DNA from: Ailurus styani
Lineage: Eukaryota; Chordata; Mammalia; Carnivora; Ailuridae
NCBI GenBank assembly: GCA_002007465.1
Contig: LNAC01000746.1
Span: forward strand, 907 to 64,906
DNA length: 64,000 bases
Direction of reading: 5' to 3'
The notes beneath the pieces were generated by a model, which worked only from the letters and a program-made list of their open reading frames with translations, did not search any database and was not told the DNA's origin. Below, piece by piece: positions 1 through 12,117 of the stretch. Each line of letters starts with the position of its first letter. Positions within the stretch are counted from its first letter, which is position 1. Position numbers and translations under genes: made by a program.

Positions 1-412
1 TCTGAGACCTGGGAGCTCGGTCGCGCTCAGACACCCCTGGTCTTTTTGTGTCCCCGTGGGTCCTGAGACCACACTGTCCCCGCAGGGGCTTCACCCCCCA
101 CTTGGCCTCTGGGGCGACGTCCCTCAGTGGAGCCGACTTCTAACAGTTCCGAGTCTGTGCTCCGCTGCTCGCTCCCTTGCCGGCAGCCGGCCCCTCCCCC
201 TGGGGTCTATCTTCCCGTCGCCTCAGATTCACTTCTCCGCACGGCCTACCTTCCAGAAGGCGGTCAATTTTCTGTTCCTAGAATTGCTTCTCTTCTTCTC
301 TTCGATCTCCGGTGGAATTTGTAGGTGTTCAGAATAGTTTGATAGCTCTCTGGGTGAATTCCTGGGACCTGATGATAATCGGTCTCCTACTCCTCCGCCA
401 TCTTGCCGCTCC
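1..412 (-). mobile_element. LINE-1 5' UTR, running off the left edge
   Basis: Read on the minus strand, the element begins near 412 with gagcggcaagatggcggagg, the typical opening of carnivore LINE-1 5' UTRs. It continues as GC- and CpG-rich UTR to the window edge. LINE-1 copies are usually 5'-truncated, so an intact start suggests a long, comparatively young copy whose ORFs lie left of the window. The small ORFs here are UTR shadows. Confidence 0.8.
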
Positions 413-732
413 CTTGTGGATTTGGTTTTATGTGTTGTTAATACTGCTTTGCTGTCCTGATTTAGGCTTGGGCATGCCTGGCAAAGCTCATTTTTTTCTA
501 TCCCTTGATTTTTCTGCATAGTTTTGTTGAGTTGTATCACATGTAAGCAGCATATGGATGGATTTTTACATTTTCAGTCTGATGATGTCTACCATTTAAT
601 AAGGCAAGTTCATCTGCTCACCGTTTTGTGAATGCTGACATAGTTGAACTTAGCTCTGTTATTTCATAGTCTCTGTTTGTCATTTTGCTTCCCTTTTTAT
701 TTCCATTTTTCCTGCATAATCAATTTTCACTC
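413..732. other. unassigned flank
   Basis: T-rich sequence between the LINE-1 5' end and a SINE. No gene or recognisable repeat was seen. Confidence 0.5.
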
Positions 733-940
733 TTTTTTCTTTAGATTTATTTATTTTAGAGAGAGAGAAAGAATGAAAGTCAGGTGGGGGAGGGGCAGAG
801 AGAGAGAAAGAGGCAATCCCAAGCAGCCTCTCTGCTGAGCGTGGAGCCCCACTTGGCCTCAATCCCAGGACCCTGAGACCATGACCTGAGCTGAAATCAA
901 GAGTCCGACACTTAACTGACAGAGCCAACCAGGCGCCCCC
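733..940 (-). mobile_element. CAN-SINE (tRNA-Lys derived)
   Basis: Minus-strand copy with a T-rich start (reverse complement of the AAATAAA tail), purine-rich GAGAGA body and a head ending in aggcgcccc. Direct repeats close to caattttcactct lie at about 720 and 940. Confidence 0.88.
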
Positions 941-949
941 AATTTTCAC

Positions 950-2360
950 TTCTTTTATGGTTTTGAAGTTATTCTTTTTCTGTCCTTGTTACCCTTACCT
1001 TCCCAGCCTCCATACCTAACTTGACCTTTGTCTCTGAGCAAGTCTGCGTTATGCGTCTTCCCATCACGGGTACGACAAGGACCTTGCCAGACTTAACAAC
1101 CTGCCTACCGTACCCTTGTGCTCCATTTGTTATTTCTGTCCAATGTCGGTTGTTCCTCTTATCTTTACCTATAAAATGTGACTTTTAATTTTTATAATTG
1201 AAAGTGAATTATGGTCTCCCATTCCCAGCGACCCCTCCCAGGCCAGCTTTGTCTTGGGAATGCGCACGGGATTCTCCCTTCCCATGATCCCGATAAGCTT
1301 GAGTAATAGCCACCCTGCTCCCAAGATTTCTCCTTGGTCTTTGGTTTTCAGACTTTGGACTTTGCTGTGTCTTCTTGTGAATTTCTTGGATGCAAAATAG
1401 AGCCCGTGCCCCAACAACATGGTCCAAATGAAGTTACTTCAATTTGTTAACTGCATTTGCAAAAACTACAGCCTTGGCAGGTAGCCCTTCGATCTAGTGA
1501 TCGTGATCCATGACCTGTCATGGGACATTCTTAAAGGTCTGTCAGCGATCGACCTGGCGGGGCTGTCACTCAGTTCCCATTCGGACACCAAAGCGTACAG
1601 TTTTACTGTCTCCTCCTGGTCCAGTGACAGTTTTCAAAAATAGATTTAAGAAAAGGAATTCAAATAAGTGATTGTAAAAACAAACAAACAAACAAACTAA
1701 TCTGATCATCACAAGGTGGTATTTTGGTAAAAAAGAAAAAAGAAAAAGATAAGATGCAGCAAAGAAACAAAATGTGATCATGCATTAAAAAGACTTTGAA
1801 ACCACAAGCACTGTTCAGACGGCTCTTTGCAAATGTCCTGGTAGGAAATAAAGCTACTTTAATTCCCCATGTTTCTAATATCTTCAGTTAGAGTGCAGTA
1901 AATATGTATTAGTTCTACTAGGTTTTTCCTTTTCCTGTATATTTATGTCAAGCAGTAAGGGAGTATTATTTAATGATTTGACAAAAGTTTTTAAAGGTCG
2001 CTGAACAATTGTAATTTGGTGCACTGGTTATGAAGACGGCTTTCATGATTTCAGGTGCATGGCTGTCTCTAGTCCCAACTGCTGTGCAAAACAATAGCTC
2101 TGTAATATAGCTCTTTCCTGGATTATTTGATGGATGTAACTGTAGACTTTGTATGTGCTTGTATTCTTACTTCATTTTTCAGTGTAGCTTGATATGAAGA
2201 TCAAATCATCATTGTTTTCCACTAGCATTTTTGAAATTGTTACTCCATTTACTCCTGGCCTCTCTGGGTGCTGGTGGAAAGTCTACTGTCACCTGGTCAT
2301 TCCTTTGAAACATCTTTTCTCTCTTATACTTGGCTCTTACTTGATTGATTGATTGGTTTT
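950..2360. other. unassigned stretch
   Basis: Mixed composition with a short (AAAC)n run near 1680-1697. The stretch after about 2000 has the T-rich style of old LINE-1 on the minus strand, but I cannot place it. No gene was recognised. Confidence 0.4.
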
Positions 2361-2367
2361 ACTCTTT

Positions 2368-2561
2368 TTTTAAAGATTTTATTTATTTATTTGAAAGAAA
2401 CAGAGAGAGAGAGAGCACAAGCAGGGGGAGATGCAGAGAGAGAGGGAGAAGCAGGCTCCCTGCTGAGCAGGGAGCCTGATGAGGGGCTTGATCCCAGGAC
2501 CCTGGGATCATGATCTAAGCCAAAGGCAGATGCTTAACAGACTGAGCCATCCAGGCACCCC
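2368..2561 (-). mobile_element. CAN-SINE
   Basis: Minus-strand copy of the general caniform type (gagcacaagcaggggg body), flanked by the short repeat actcttt. Confidence 0.88.
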
Positions 2562-3870
2562 TACTCTTTACTTTGAAATAGCCCTCTAATTGCCAGCAGT
2601 AGCAAATAGTACAGAGAGCTCCCACATACCTTTCACCCTATCTCCTCAATGGTTTCTTCTTACCAACCCACAGTGCATCAAAGCTAGGATCTGACACTCA
2701 CACAATGTGTGTGCAATGGCTGGATGCCATTTTAACACTTGAGTAGATTTGCATAACCACCACCACAACCCAGCCACAGATACCTCCCCGGTCCACACTG
2801 TACGCTCCCGCCCACACCCTCCACCACTAACTCCGAGCAGCCATTCCTCCTCAGTTCTCCATCCCTAAAACATACTCATTTAGATGATGTTTTATACATG
2901 ATGTCAGACAGTCTGTAACCTTGACATTGGCTTCTTTGACTCAGGACACCACTCACCAGGGTCTGAGGCAGCACTGTCCTGTGGCTGGCGGGTGGCCGTG
3001 TTGGACATCTTCACAGTGACTACTCACCATGCATCTATCCTCTTCGGTGAACTCTGTGTGTCTTTTGCTCATTTTCTGACTAGCTTGTTTTTAACAGTGG
3101 AGTTGTGAAAGATCTTTGTATATTCTAGAGAGGGGTCCTCTATCAAATATGTGACTTACAAATGTTCTGATTCCCCTATGTTTTGGAAAGATATCTCCAC
3201 TGGACATAGGCTTCTCGGTTCTTTTCTGTCAGCACCAAAAACACGGTTGTTCCACTTCTTCTGGCCTCTGGAGTTTCAAGGGAGCAATCCGCGGCCACTC
3301 TGACTGCTTCTCCCCTACATGCACTGTGTCCTTTCCCGCTGCTTCCGAGGGATTTTCTTTCGTTAGTTGTCAGGGTTTTTACAGTGATGTCTCTTCTCAG
3401 GAATTTCTTTCAGTTCACCTTATTGAGGGATTGTTTGGCTTCTTAATCTACATGTTTGTGTCACTTTCTACATTTGGATATTTTTCAGCCACTCTTTCTC
3501 GGAATACTTTCTCAGCCCCACCTTTTGTTCCTCTTCTGAGACTCTGAGGGCACAAATGTTAGGTCGTTAACATGGTCCTCCACTTTCCAGACACTGTGGG
3601 CTTTGTATTTTTTTCGATCTATTTTCTATTCCAATGGTTGTTTCCCAACCTTCACATTCCTGTTTCTCAGAAGCATTTGGCACCGCTGTCCTCTCCCTAG
3701 CTCCTGAAGCGCAGTCCCTTATTTACATTTGGTTTTCCTGCCATCTTGAGGGCAGCCCCATCTTTGTCTTCTTTTCTGGAGCTTTCTCATCTCGGCAACT
3801 CTTATGTGATAAATCTTTGTTTTTTAACTCTTCTTTTTTTCTGTCTGCTCTATTCCAGGTGTAATCTCAT
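2562..3870 (-). mobile_element. old LINE-1-like sequence
   Basis: The sequence around 2590-3170 reads like the 3' part of an old LINE-1 on the minus strand (cccacatacctttcacccta, then the accaatctg-type and ORF2-tail style text). 3170-3870 is T-rich and diverged. The assignment is by style and is tentative. Confidence 0.45.
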
Positions 3871-5520
3871 GGCTCTTCCTCACTCCTTGATGTCAACATT
3901 GCCTACATTTATAAATGCAGTCCTGACCTCCCCCCCCCAGCTCCAGACCATCCCTGATGCCTCAGCATCCCCACTTGGGTGATACCTGCACAGTCATCCA
4001 GCAACACCCTCCCCCTTGTCTTTCTACCAGAACCCCTGTTTCTCTGTTCTCACCTCACCTCCAGACATGACTCTTGAAACTTCTCTATCCACCCTGCACA
4101 TCAGAAATCCTTTCCCATCATGTTGGAGCTTAATATTCTCAAATCCAACCACCTTCTCATCTCCCCATCTCAAGAACACCAGTAACTCTATTAATAACTG
4201 ACCCCATTACTCATATTCACTTTATCCCATCACACACATTGCTCGGTGACTTGGCACCAAGGCTTGGAACACTCATAAAGAAAACAGAGTTGACCTTCCA
4301 CTTTAGAAACCCCCTCCCTTGCTACAGCCCCACCATGGTGTCCACCACACAGCGGTATCATTGGATACCAACGTGTCATTGGAGAATAATGACTCCCAAC
4401 AGCACCATCTCCCTACCTGTCTTCCTGTCATCTACAACTCTCCTGAAGTTCCCTGTCTTCTCAGACAATGGGAGCCCTAGGTGCTCCTCTTGACTCTGCC
4501 CCTTGCCATCAATGTCTAGACTAGGCTGAAAATAGGACATGAGCCTCCATGCAGATGACTCTTCTGAAACTCTACTTCCCAGGCCTCTGGTGGATTTTGA
4601 TTTCACTCTTCTCAGTGACACACAGACATGTCCTCATCTTAGGTCTCTTCTCTCTTAAGAATCACTCCAGCTCCAGCTCTAAGGCCATGACCCTATCATG
4701 TAGCCCTTGTTGACACAATCTGCCTGCCCTTCAACCTTTCCCCTATTCTTGTTCACCTGCTTTATATCTGCATAAATATCGCCCATTTTTTTCATCCTGC
4801 AAGTGCCTCCTGAAATCATTTTGAACTATATCCTCACATATAGCTCTAAATTCCTGGCCCACCTACATTTTTTCATTGCTGCCTTGTCAGGCACTAGCAC
4901 TGTGATAAGCCACCACCTGGCTTCCTCTCTCCGCTCCAGGCCCATACAGCTTGGGGTGGAGGGAGCCGTGTAGCTGTGTGACTTGGCTCCTTGACAAGCC
5001 GGTCCTTGCTAACCTCCACTCGCCCCTCCAGACTGCTACACATCCCTTACTGGTGTTCCAGCAGATTCCCCCAGCAGCTGTTCCCAATCTTCCCCCTACC
5101 CCCAAGTCCACAGACCCACCCCCATTTCCTGAACTCATACCAGATGAATGCACTTCATAATTTATTGATAATTTCATCCGATAATGACGTTCTCACCTTC
5201 TCTCCCCCTTTCCTCAGTGTCTCTGTTTTCCCCCAGTGGGTCTTGATTGAGAAATATCCTTCCTCTTTTCAAGACAAACTTTTCCCACTGGATTCTGGAT
5301 CCCTTGCCTTCCTGATTCCTTCCTGACCTCTTTCCATTTTTCTGTTTTAGAGCTTCCTTTTAATGTTTTTAGCTCCATTGAGCTAAATTGGTAAATCAGG
5401 CATGTATTTAATTTAAATATCTTGATGTGTTTGGACATAGGCACACACCTGGGTTACCATAACCATGACCAAGTCACCAAGGCACTAAAAATATGCATCA
5501 CTTCCAACACATTTTCCTGG
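3870..5520. other. C/T-rich unclassified stretch
   Basis: About 1.6 kb of pyrimidine-biased sequence without a credible coding region. The overlapping small ORFs in several frames reflect composition. It may be an ancient L2-like or DNA element (the segment 4640-4890 is L2-like), but I cannot classify it. Confidence 0.4.
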
Positions 5521-5523
5521 TGT

Positions 5524-5567
5524 TCTTTTTTCTTTTTTCTTTCTTTCTTTCTTTTTTTTTTTTTTTG
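5524..5567. repeat. poly-T / (TTTC)n run
   Basis: T-rich low-complexity run at the 3' edge of the neighbouring minus-strand LINE-1, most simply its decayed poly-A tail. Confidence 0.7.
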
Positions 5568-7060
5568 TTAAGAACACTTAACATGAGATCTATCCTCTCA
5601 ATGTATTTCAAAGAGCACAAGACCAGACTGTGAATGGGTAGGTATTTTGTTGTATAACAACTTTCTGGAACTTACTCGTCTTGCATATTGGACACTGTAA
5701 CCACTGAAAAACAACTCCCCATCTCCCCCTCCCCCTTGCCCCTGGAAACAACTATTCTCTTCTCTGCTTCTTCTTTTTTTTAAGATTTTATTTATTTATT
5801 TGACAGAGAGAGAGCACAAGCAAGGGGAGCTGCAGGCAGAGGGAGAGGGAGAAGCAGGCCCCCCTCGGAGCAGGGAGCCCTATGTGGGGCTCGATCCCAG
5901 AACCCCAGGATCGTGACCTGAGCTGAAGGCAAACGTTTAACCAACTGAGCCACCCAGGCACCCCATTCTCTACTACTATGAGTTTGAGTATCTTAGATAG
6001 CTCATGTAAGTGGAATCATACAGTAATTGTCCTGTGACTGGCTTATTTCATTTAGTATAACGTCCTCTAAGTCCATCCACGTTGTCACAAATGGCAGGAT
6101 TTTCTTCTTCCGTACAGCTGTATAACATTCCATTGTGTATATACACCACTTTCCTCTATCCACTCATCTGTTGATGGACATTTGGATGGTTTCCGTATCT
6201 CGGCTGTTGTAAATAGTGTTACAATGAACATGGGGGTGAAGATATTTCTTCGAGATCCTGATTTCAACCTTTTTGAACACATATTCAGAAGTGGAATTGC
6301 TGGATCATGTGGTAGCCCCATTTCTAATTTTTTGAGGAACCTCCATGCTGTGTTTTATACAGTTGCCCATTCTACATTCCCACCAACAGCGTATAAGAGT
6401 TCCAGTCTCTCCACATCCTTGCCAAAGTGTATTTTCCTTTGTTTTCTTTATAAAAGCCATCCTAACAGGTGTGAGGTGATATCTCACTGTGATTTGATTG
6501 TCATTTCCCTGATACTTAGTGATATTGAGGACTACCTGGTGGCCATGTGTTTATCGTCTTTGGGGAAATGTCTGTTTAAGTCCTTTCCCCATTTTCTAAT
6601 TAGGTTTTGGTTTTTTGGGGATTTTTTTGCTATTGTATTGTAGATCTTGTATTTTTTAATGTTTTGGATATTAGCCCCATATCAGATAGATGGTTTGCTA
6701 ATATTTCCTCCCACTCCATAGGATGCCTTTCACTCAATTTATTGTTTGCTCTTTCCTTTTTAATTTGTTATAGTTCCACTTGTCTGTTTTTGGTTTTGTT
6801 GCCTGTACTTCTGGTGTCAAATCCAGTAAGTCATTGCCAGGAGCAATGCGAAGACATTGTACCGCCCCCCTCTGCCCACCATGTTCTCTCTGAGGAGTTT
6901 CAGGTCTTACATTCAAGTCTTTAATCCATTTGAGTTGATTTTTGTGTATGGGGTAAAGTAGGAGTCCAGTTTGACGCTCCTGCAGGTGCTGTCCAGTTTT
7001 CCCAGCACCATTTGTTGAGGAGACTGTCCTTTCCCCACTGAGTGTTCTGTCTTGTAACTT
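5568..7060 (-). mobile_element. LINE-1 3' half, interrupted by a SINE
   Basis: The minus strand reads as a LINE-1 ORF2 C-terminus and 3' UTR: the reverse complement of the cattgtgtatatacaccac and gtgaggtgatatctcactgt segments common to such elements. Frame breaks are present. It is split by a SINE at 5778-5964. The ORF of 153 residues on the opposite strand is a shadow. Confidence 0.85.
5778..5964 (-). mobile_element. CAN-SINE nested in LINE-1
   Basis: Minus-strand full copy inserted in the older LINE-1, with attctct repeated on both sides, so it postdates that element. Confidence 0.88.
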
Positions 7061-7688
7061 CTCTTCTCCATAACTCATGAAAATTCAGTTTACTCACTGA
7101 AAATATTTTCTCAGCCTTGTTGCCTTTCAGATTCTCCCCCTTCTCCTTCCCTGCTTCCCTGCATGACATAAAGCTGAATAGCTCACGGTGGGGGGGGGGT
7201 CGCCCCGGATCACCACTTCCCACCATGCCCTCCCTTCACCCTCTGCCCCAGGCAGTGTCCCCACTGCCCACACCCGCTCCAGACCAGTCTGTGTGGCGCT
7301 GTCCTGCTTCTCCTTCCCTCTGCCCTCCCCATGTGACTTGTGATCACCCATCGCAGTTTCTCTGATGTGACAAGCCCGGGCTCCGCCCGCCCCCACATCA
7401 ATCCTCAGTCTCCTTCCTGGGAGCTTCTGGAATTCTGCCTTTAACCCAGCCCTCTTGCTACATTTCACCTGTGATTCTCAACTCGGAGGCATAGCCCTTT
7501 AAGTTTATCATCCACACCGGGAGCTTTTGAGAGTGAGAGAAGTGCCATTAATAGTTATGTGGGGCAACAGGGGTTGAGCAGGACTTTCCAGTCACCCTAT
7601 GCACAGCTCACCCTACCCACAGGGGCTGTTGTAAGGGTAGCCGAGATTTGTTTTAATCAGATGCGCAGATGAGAAAATGATCAGAAAG
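7061..7688. other. unassigned stretch
   Basis: C-rich sequence with a G run near 7190. No gene, RNA or clear repeat recognised. Confidence 0.4.
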
Positions 7689-7887
7689 ACTGCCTGGATG
7701 GCTCAGTTGTTAAGCCTCTGCCTTCAGCTCAGGTCATGATCCCAGGGTCCTGGGATCAAGTCCCGCATTGGGCTCCTTGCTCAGCAGGGAGCCTGCTTCT
7801 CCTCTCCCTCTGCCTGCCCTCTGTCTGCTGTTCTCCCCACTTATACCCTCCATCAAATAAATAAATAAAATCTTTAAAAGGAAAAAG
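7689..7887 (+). mobile_element. CAN-SINE
   Basis: Plus-strand copy with head, CT-rich body and aaataaataaataaaatctt-type tail. The direct repeat aaaatgatc lies at about 7674 and 7888. Confidence 0.88.
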
Positions 7888-10800
7888 AAAATGATCGAAG
7901 ACATACATACCCAGAAAGGATTGTCATGAAAGAAGTTTGTTCCCTTCACCGATGCCCCCCAACAGGGGGCAGAGCCCACCATGCTGGACCACATGAGAAA
8001 GGAACAGCGTCAGAAGGAGGCAGATGAAGAGGGGAAAACAGGGGCAGGAGGCTTTATTGTGCTTTCCATGGGAAAGATCAGATAAGGCAGGTGAGCAGGC
8101 TCAGGGTTGGCTGGTTTGAATAATTTCAGCAGGTTCTGGGGCACAGGGATGTCCATGTTGTGTGGTACCTGGGCCTGGAATGATGGGGGCAGGTGGACAG
8201 TGACCCAGAGTGTGAGAGCCAATGAAGGACGTGTTTTGGGGAGTGGGCTCTGGATGGGTAGGTTTGCATTTGAAAAGTGCACTTTTACCGAGTGGTTGAC
8301 TACCTTTGGGAATTTGGGCTAACCCTGGGAAGTGAAGAAGGCCTCCAGTGGCAAAGAACACCAAAAACAAAAGATGTGATGCATGCAGAGGTCTATCAGA
8401 GTCCCTGAAGAGACTTTTCTGAGAAGTACATAACACTCCACCCTCACCCTCTTCCTGGCGGCCCAGGTAAGAAGGACTGCCTCAGTAAGCCTGTCACTGA
8501 TGTCTGTGCCACAGCCCCGGGTGTGTGAGAAAAGGAAACTTGAGAACCGCCACCCCATCCCGGACACTTTAGGCTGACTAGACACACCTTACACCTCTAT
8601 TCCAAACCTGTGTCCCTAGGTTCGCACCCCCTGGACCCCTGGAGTTGTACCCTTCCGCCGGCCCCTACCCTACCCCGGGGCCCTGTCTCCCCCAGGTCCA
8701 CCTGCCAGAGGGCCACTCTCATTCAAAGCCCCCATGAACATGCTGTGTCCTGGAAACGATCTCGGTCACCCTCTCCCAGGCTGGGCCCTGCAGCCCTTTA
8801 TGGGGATGCCAGCACGGCCTCAGCCAGCACGGCCTCAGCCCACCTTCGGCCATGGACACCCCGGACCCCCACCCCGGCGTTGTGTGAGCCTCCTCTCTGG
8901 GTCATGTGCACCCAGGAGCAGGGGTGGAGCATGGCCTCTCTGCTGAACACAGGTGCTCTGAGATTGAATTCCATTGCACCCCTCCCGAGAAATGTGTGCG
9001 TGTTAATGTGCCAATGTGTCACTCCCTGGCAATGTTTAAAGGAGAGCAGAAATGGTATCTTTAGCCAGTGTTTCTCATACTGTGCTCCAGGGAACACAAG
9101 GTTTCCCAGGCGGCAGTGGGCATTATGTAGAATGAGCAAGCTGGACTCCGGGTGAAGCAGAGCTCCAGTTTTGCTGAACTGTGACACTTCTCACTGCTCT
9201 CCATACCAAGGAGGCTTTAATAAAAGCAATCCTCCCAAGGGGAGGAAAGGGGAGTTTGCAGCTTTCTTTATTTTTTCAATTTACTTGGCTTTTTCTCTCA
9301 GGCTCGTGGGACTGGTGGTTTTGAAAAACCCCACTTTAGTCTAAGAGAGATGCTCTCAGGAGGCTTGAGGCCATGCGGATGCACACAGGTCCCCCACAGG
9401 TCACATCAGCTGCACTGTCACCTGTTTCATGGTGTGCAATCATCCCTGGGCCCTAGTAAAGGTGACCTTTGTCCGGAAAAGCTAATATGTCCCATCTGCT
9501 CCTTCTTGGTCACCCCCAGGGACAGAGGCTAAGCCAGCCTGTCCCCTCACCCTGGCTCCAGGCAAGCGAATGAGCTTGCGATTTCCTGAACGCACCATGC
9601 TGTTTGGGGCCAAGCCTGTTCCCACACTACTGACTGCAGCTGAAGGTCACACAGAGTCTCACATATGTAACCATATATGTGCATAGAAACATACACCAGA
9701 TAGCCATGGATTTGAGATCCACCTGTATTAGGTTATATATGTGTCGGTGTACATACCTACACAGGAGAAAGAGCCAAAGTGGACAAAGTGAACACAACAG
9801 GTCACGCGAATTTGACCATGGACCCATTTTGCAACATTGCAAATGTCTTCCCTGTCACACCCACCATGCTTTTCTTCTCAGTTGGCTCCCCTGCCCTCCA
9901 AAATGACCGCTTCTAACTTCTGTCCTCCTGTCCTAACTTACTGTCCACCCTGAATCTGGAGGTTCTGCCTGGGGAAGGAGCTGCCAGTAGGCTGTTCTGC
10001 TCACTCAGGCTCGGGAGCAGACATCAGGCACCTGCAGGGTCACGGACGAGATGTGGATTAGACATACCCGGCCCAGATGGATGCAGGTGCGGACAGACTC
10101 AGAAAGGGATGAGAAGATTCAGTGCTGACTTCTAGCACAAACTGACACTTGCTCACTCTAAGCCCACACACCACAAATCCAAGGTGGCCCGGGGAGGGAA
10201 CCATGGCCTTTTCCAGTGTTGATCTGACTTGGTCCTGCTAGCACGGGGCCACAGCAACTGGGCCACCAGGCCAGGAGAGGCTTGGGGACCTGAGGAAATG
10301 GCCATGCTCGGTGCTTGCCAGTGTGACCCATCGGGCGGGGAGATGTATCAGACTCCAAACCTTGCTGTCCAGCCTTTCCCAGAACCCAGCCTCGGAGGTG
10401 AAAGAAAACGCCTCCCGGTTGTTCTCATTCCCCAAACGGCTGTGTTTTATGATGTGTTAAGTTTTGGGGGAAAACAGAAAATTCTTCCAGCTGTGGAGTT
10501 AGCGCAGCTGAAGGCATTGGGGGGGGAGGGTGATTTATGATCTGCTGAGTGCCAGGAGTGTGCTTGGGCTCCACGGGGGTGGGGGGCTGCCCCACCCCGC
10601 ACCCTGAACAGCAGGTACAACCTCTGTCGAGACCCTCCAGGTTGAGGGGCCTCCCTCGTGGGTTCATGACTCCCCACAGGCTGGAACTTTCTCCAAGCCC
10701 CTTGGGCTATTGGCCTGCTGTTGCTGTCACAATGAGAGGTTAACGATCCATTAGGAGAGCTCAGGCCTTGGTTCCTGGAGATTCCTTGGCTTGAGCGATG

Positions 10801-11577
10801 GCCTCTGAAGCTGGAAGGCCCGTGGGCAGCTGTTCCTGGCCTGAAACTCTGCAGCCTCGCCCCGACTCAGTGCCTGGACCCAGGGCGAGCAGGGCCTGTC
10901 TGCGCTGGAGGCCACCCCAGTGCCCTCAAAGGGGACTCTGTTTGCCAGCTCCCCTCCGTTCCAGACCTAGCTGTGAGGGCCCCTCAGGAGGCAGAAGGCG
11001 GTGCCCGTGGAGAAGCCTTCTCAGCTTCCTGCTTTCGGCTTCCTGGGGACTGAGCGGGGATCCTCATCAGAGGTGTCCTTTGGAGACGGGCTCTCCCGAG
11101 GGGCATGCGCAATGGCTGTTGTGTGGACGTGCCGGGGCCGGGGGGTCGTGGGGCATGATGGAGGGGGAACAGGGCTTAGCGGCAGGAAGGCCGTTTAGAG
11201 GTGTTTAGAAAGGATCTCGCAAGGCCTGAGCCGATGGCCTCCCTTCCTCCCTCCTGGGTAGGCCCATTCCTCTCTCTCGAGCCCCCTGCACACTCCCCTG
11301 CCCTCGCAGCTGCCTGCAGCTCAGGGTCGATCCTGGCTGCAGAAAGGGAGGAGTGGCCTGCAGGGTGAGAACCGGGGGCCCAGGCCCGCTGCCTGGGTCA
11401 GGGCTGCAGAAGCCCCCGGAGCCAAAGAACCGGTGCTGGGCTCGGGGCTCCGTGGGCTGGAGCAGCCGGCGGGGGGGCGACGGGGCTGGGGTAGCGTGGA
11501 GTCGGGCTTCTGCCCAGGGCCAGGCTCACGTTCAGCCCCGAAGCCAAGCAGGAAATGGCTCCTGCAAGAGAATTTTA

Positions 11578-11580
<3 letters not shown>
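7888..11580. other. GC-rich flank without a recognised gene
   Basis: About 3.7 kb of mostly non-repetitive, GC-rich sequence. ORFs up to 181 codons occur in overlapping frames on both strands, as expected from composition, and none has a recognisable domain. An AATAAA on the minus strand at 8053-8058 closes a 90-codon open frame. Transcription cannot be judged from sequence alone. Confidence 0.4.

Positions 11581-11623
<43 letters not shown>
11581..11623. repeat. (CA)21 microsatellite
   Basis: Uninterrupted CA dinucleotide run of 43 bases, just upstream of the pyrimidine tract. Confidence 0.97.
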
Positions 11624-11625
<2 letters not shown>

Positions 11626-11730
11626 CTGTCCTCACCCTCCATCACCCTGGTCCACGGGGGAGCCCGCGCTGAGCGCCAGGTGGACGGGAGCCCCACCTGC
11701 ACACAAGGACCGGGGAGCCTCCTGCTCCGG

Positions 11731-12117
11731 CCCCTTCTCTCGCTCTGCCTCTGTCTCTGTCTTTGTCTCTGTCTCTGTCTGTCTGTCTGTCTCTCTCTCT
11801 GTCTGCCTCTGTCTTTCCCCCCCTCCTCTGTCTCTCTTTCCCCCCATGTCTCTGTCTCTCTCTCTCTGTCTCTCTCTGTGTGTCTGGCTCTGTCTCTCTC
11901 CACCCCTCCTCTCTGTCTCTCTCTCTCTCTCTTCCCCTCCTCCATCTCTTTCTCCCCTCCTCTACGACTCTCTGTCTCTGTCTCTCTCCCTCCCTCTCTC
12001 TCTGTTTCTGTCTCTCTCCACCCCTCCTGTCTCTGTCTGTCTGTCTGTCTCTCCCCCTCCTCTGTCTGTCTCCCCTACTCTCTCTATGTCTCTCTGTCTC
12101 CATCTCTGTCTCTCTCA
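11731..12117. repeat. long (TCTG/TCTC)n polypyrimidine tract
   Basis: About 390 bases composed almost wholly of tctctg/tctctc units with CCCC interruptions. It opens long spurious ORFs in several frames (up to 260 codons, low complexity). Such tracts can adopt triplex or slipped structures and are prone to length change. Confidence 0.95.

Noticed and set aside
6182..6643. 153-residue plus-strand ORF
   Set aside because: It is antisense to the minus-strand LINE-1 ORF2 and 3' UTR, a shadow.
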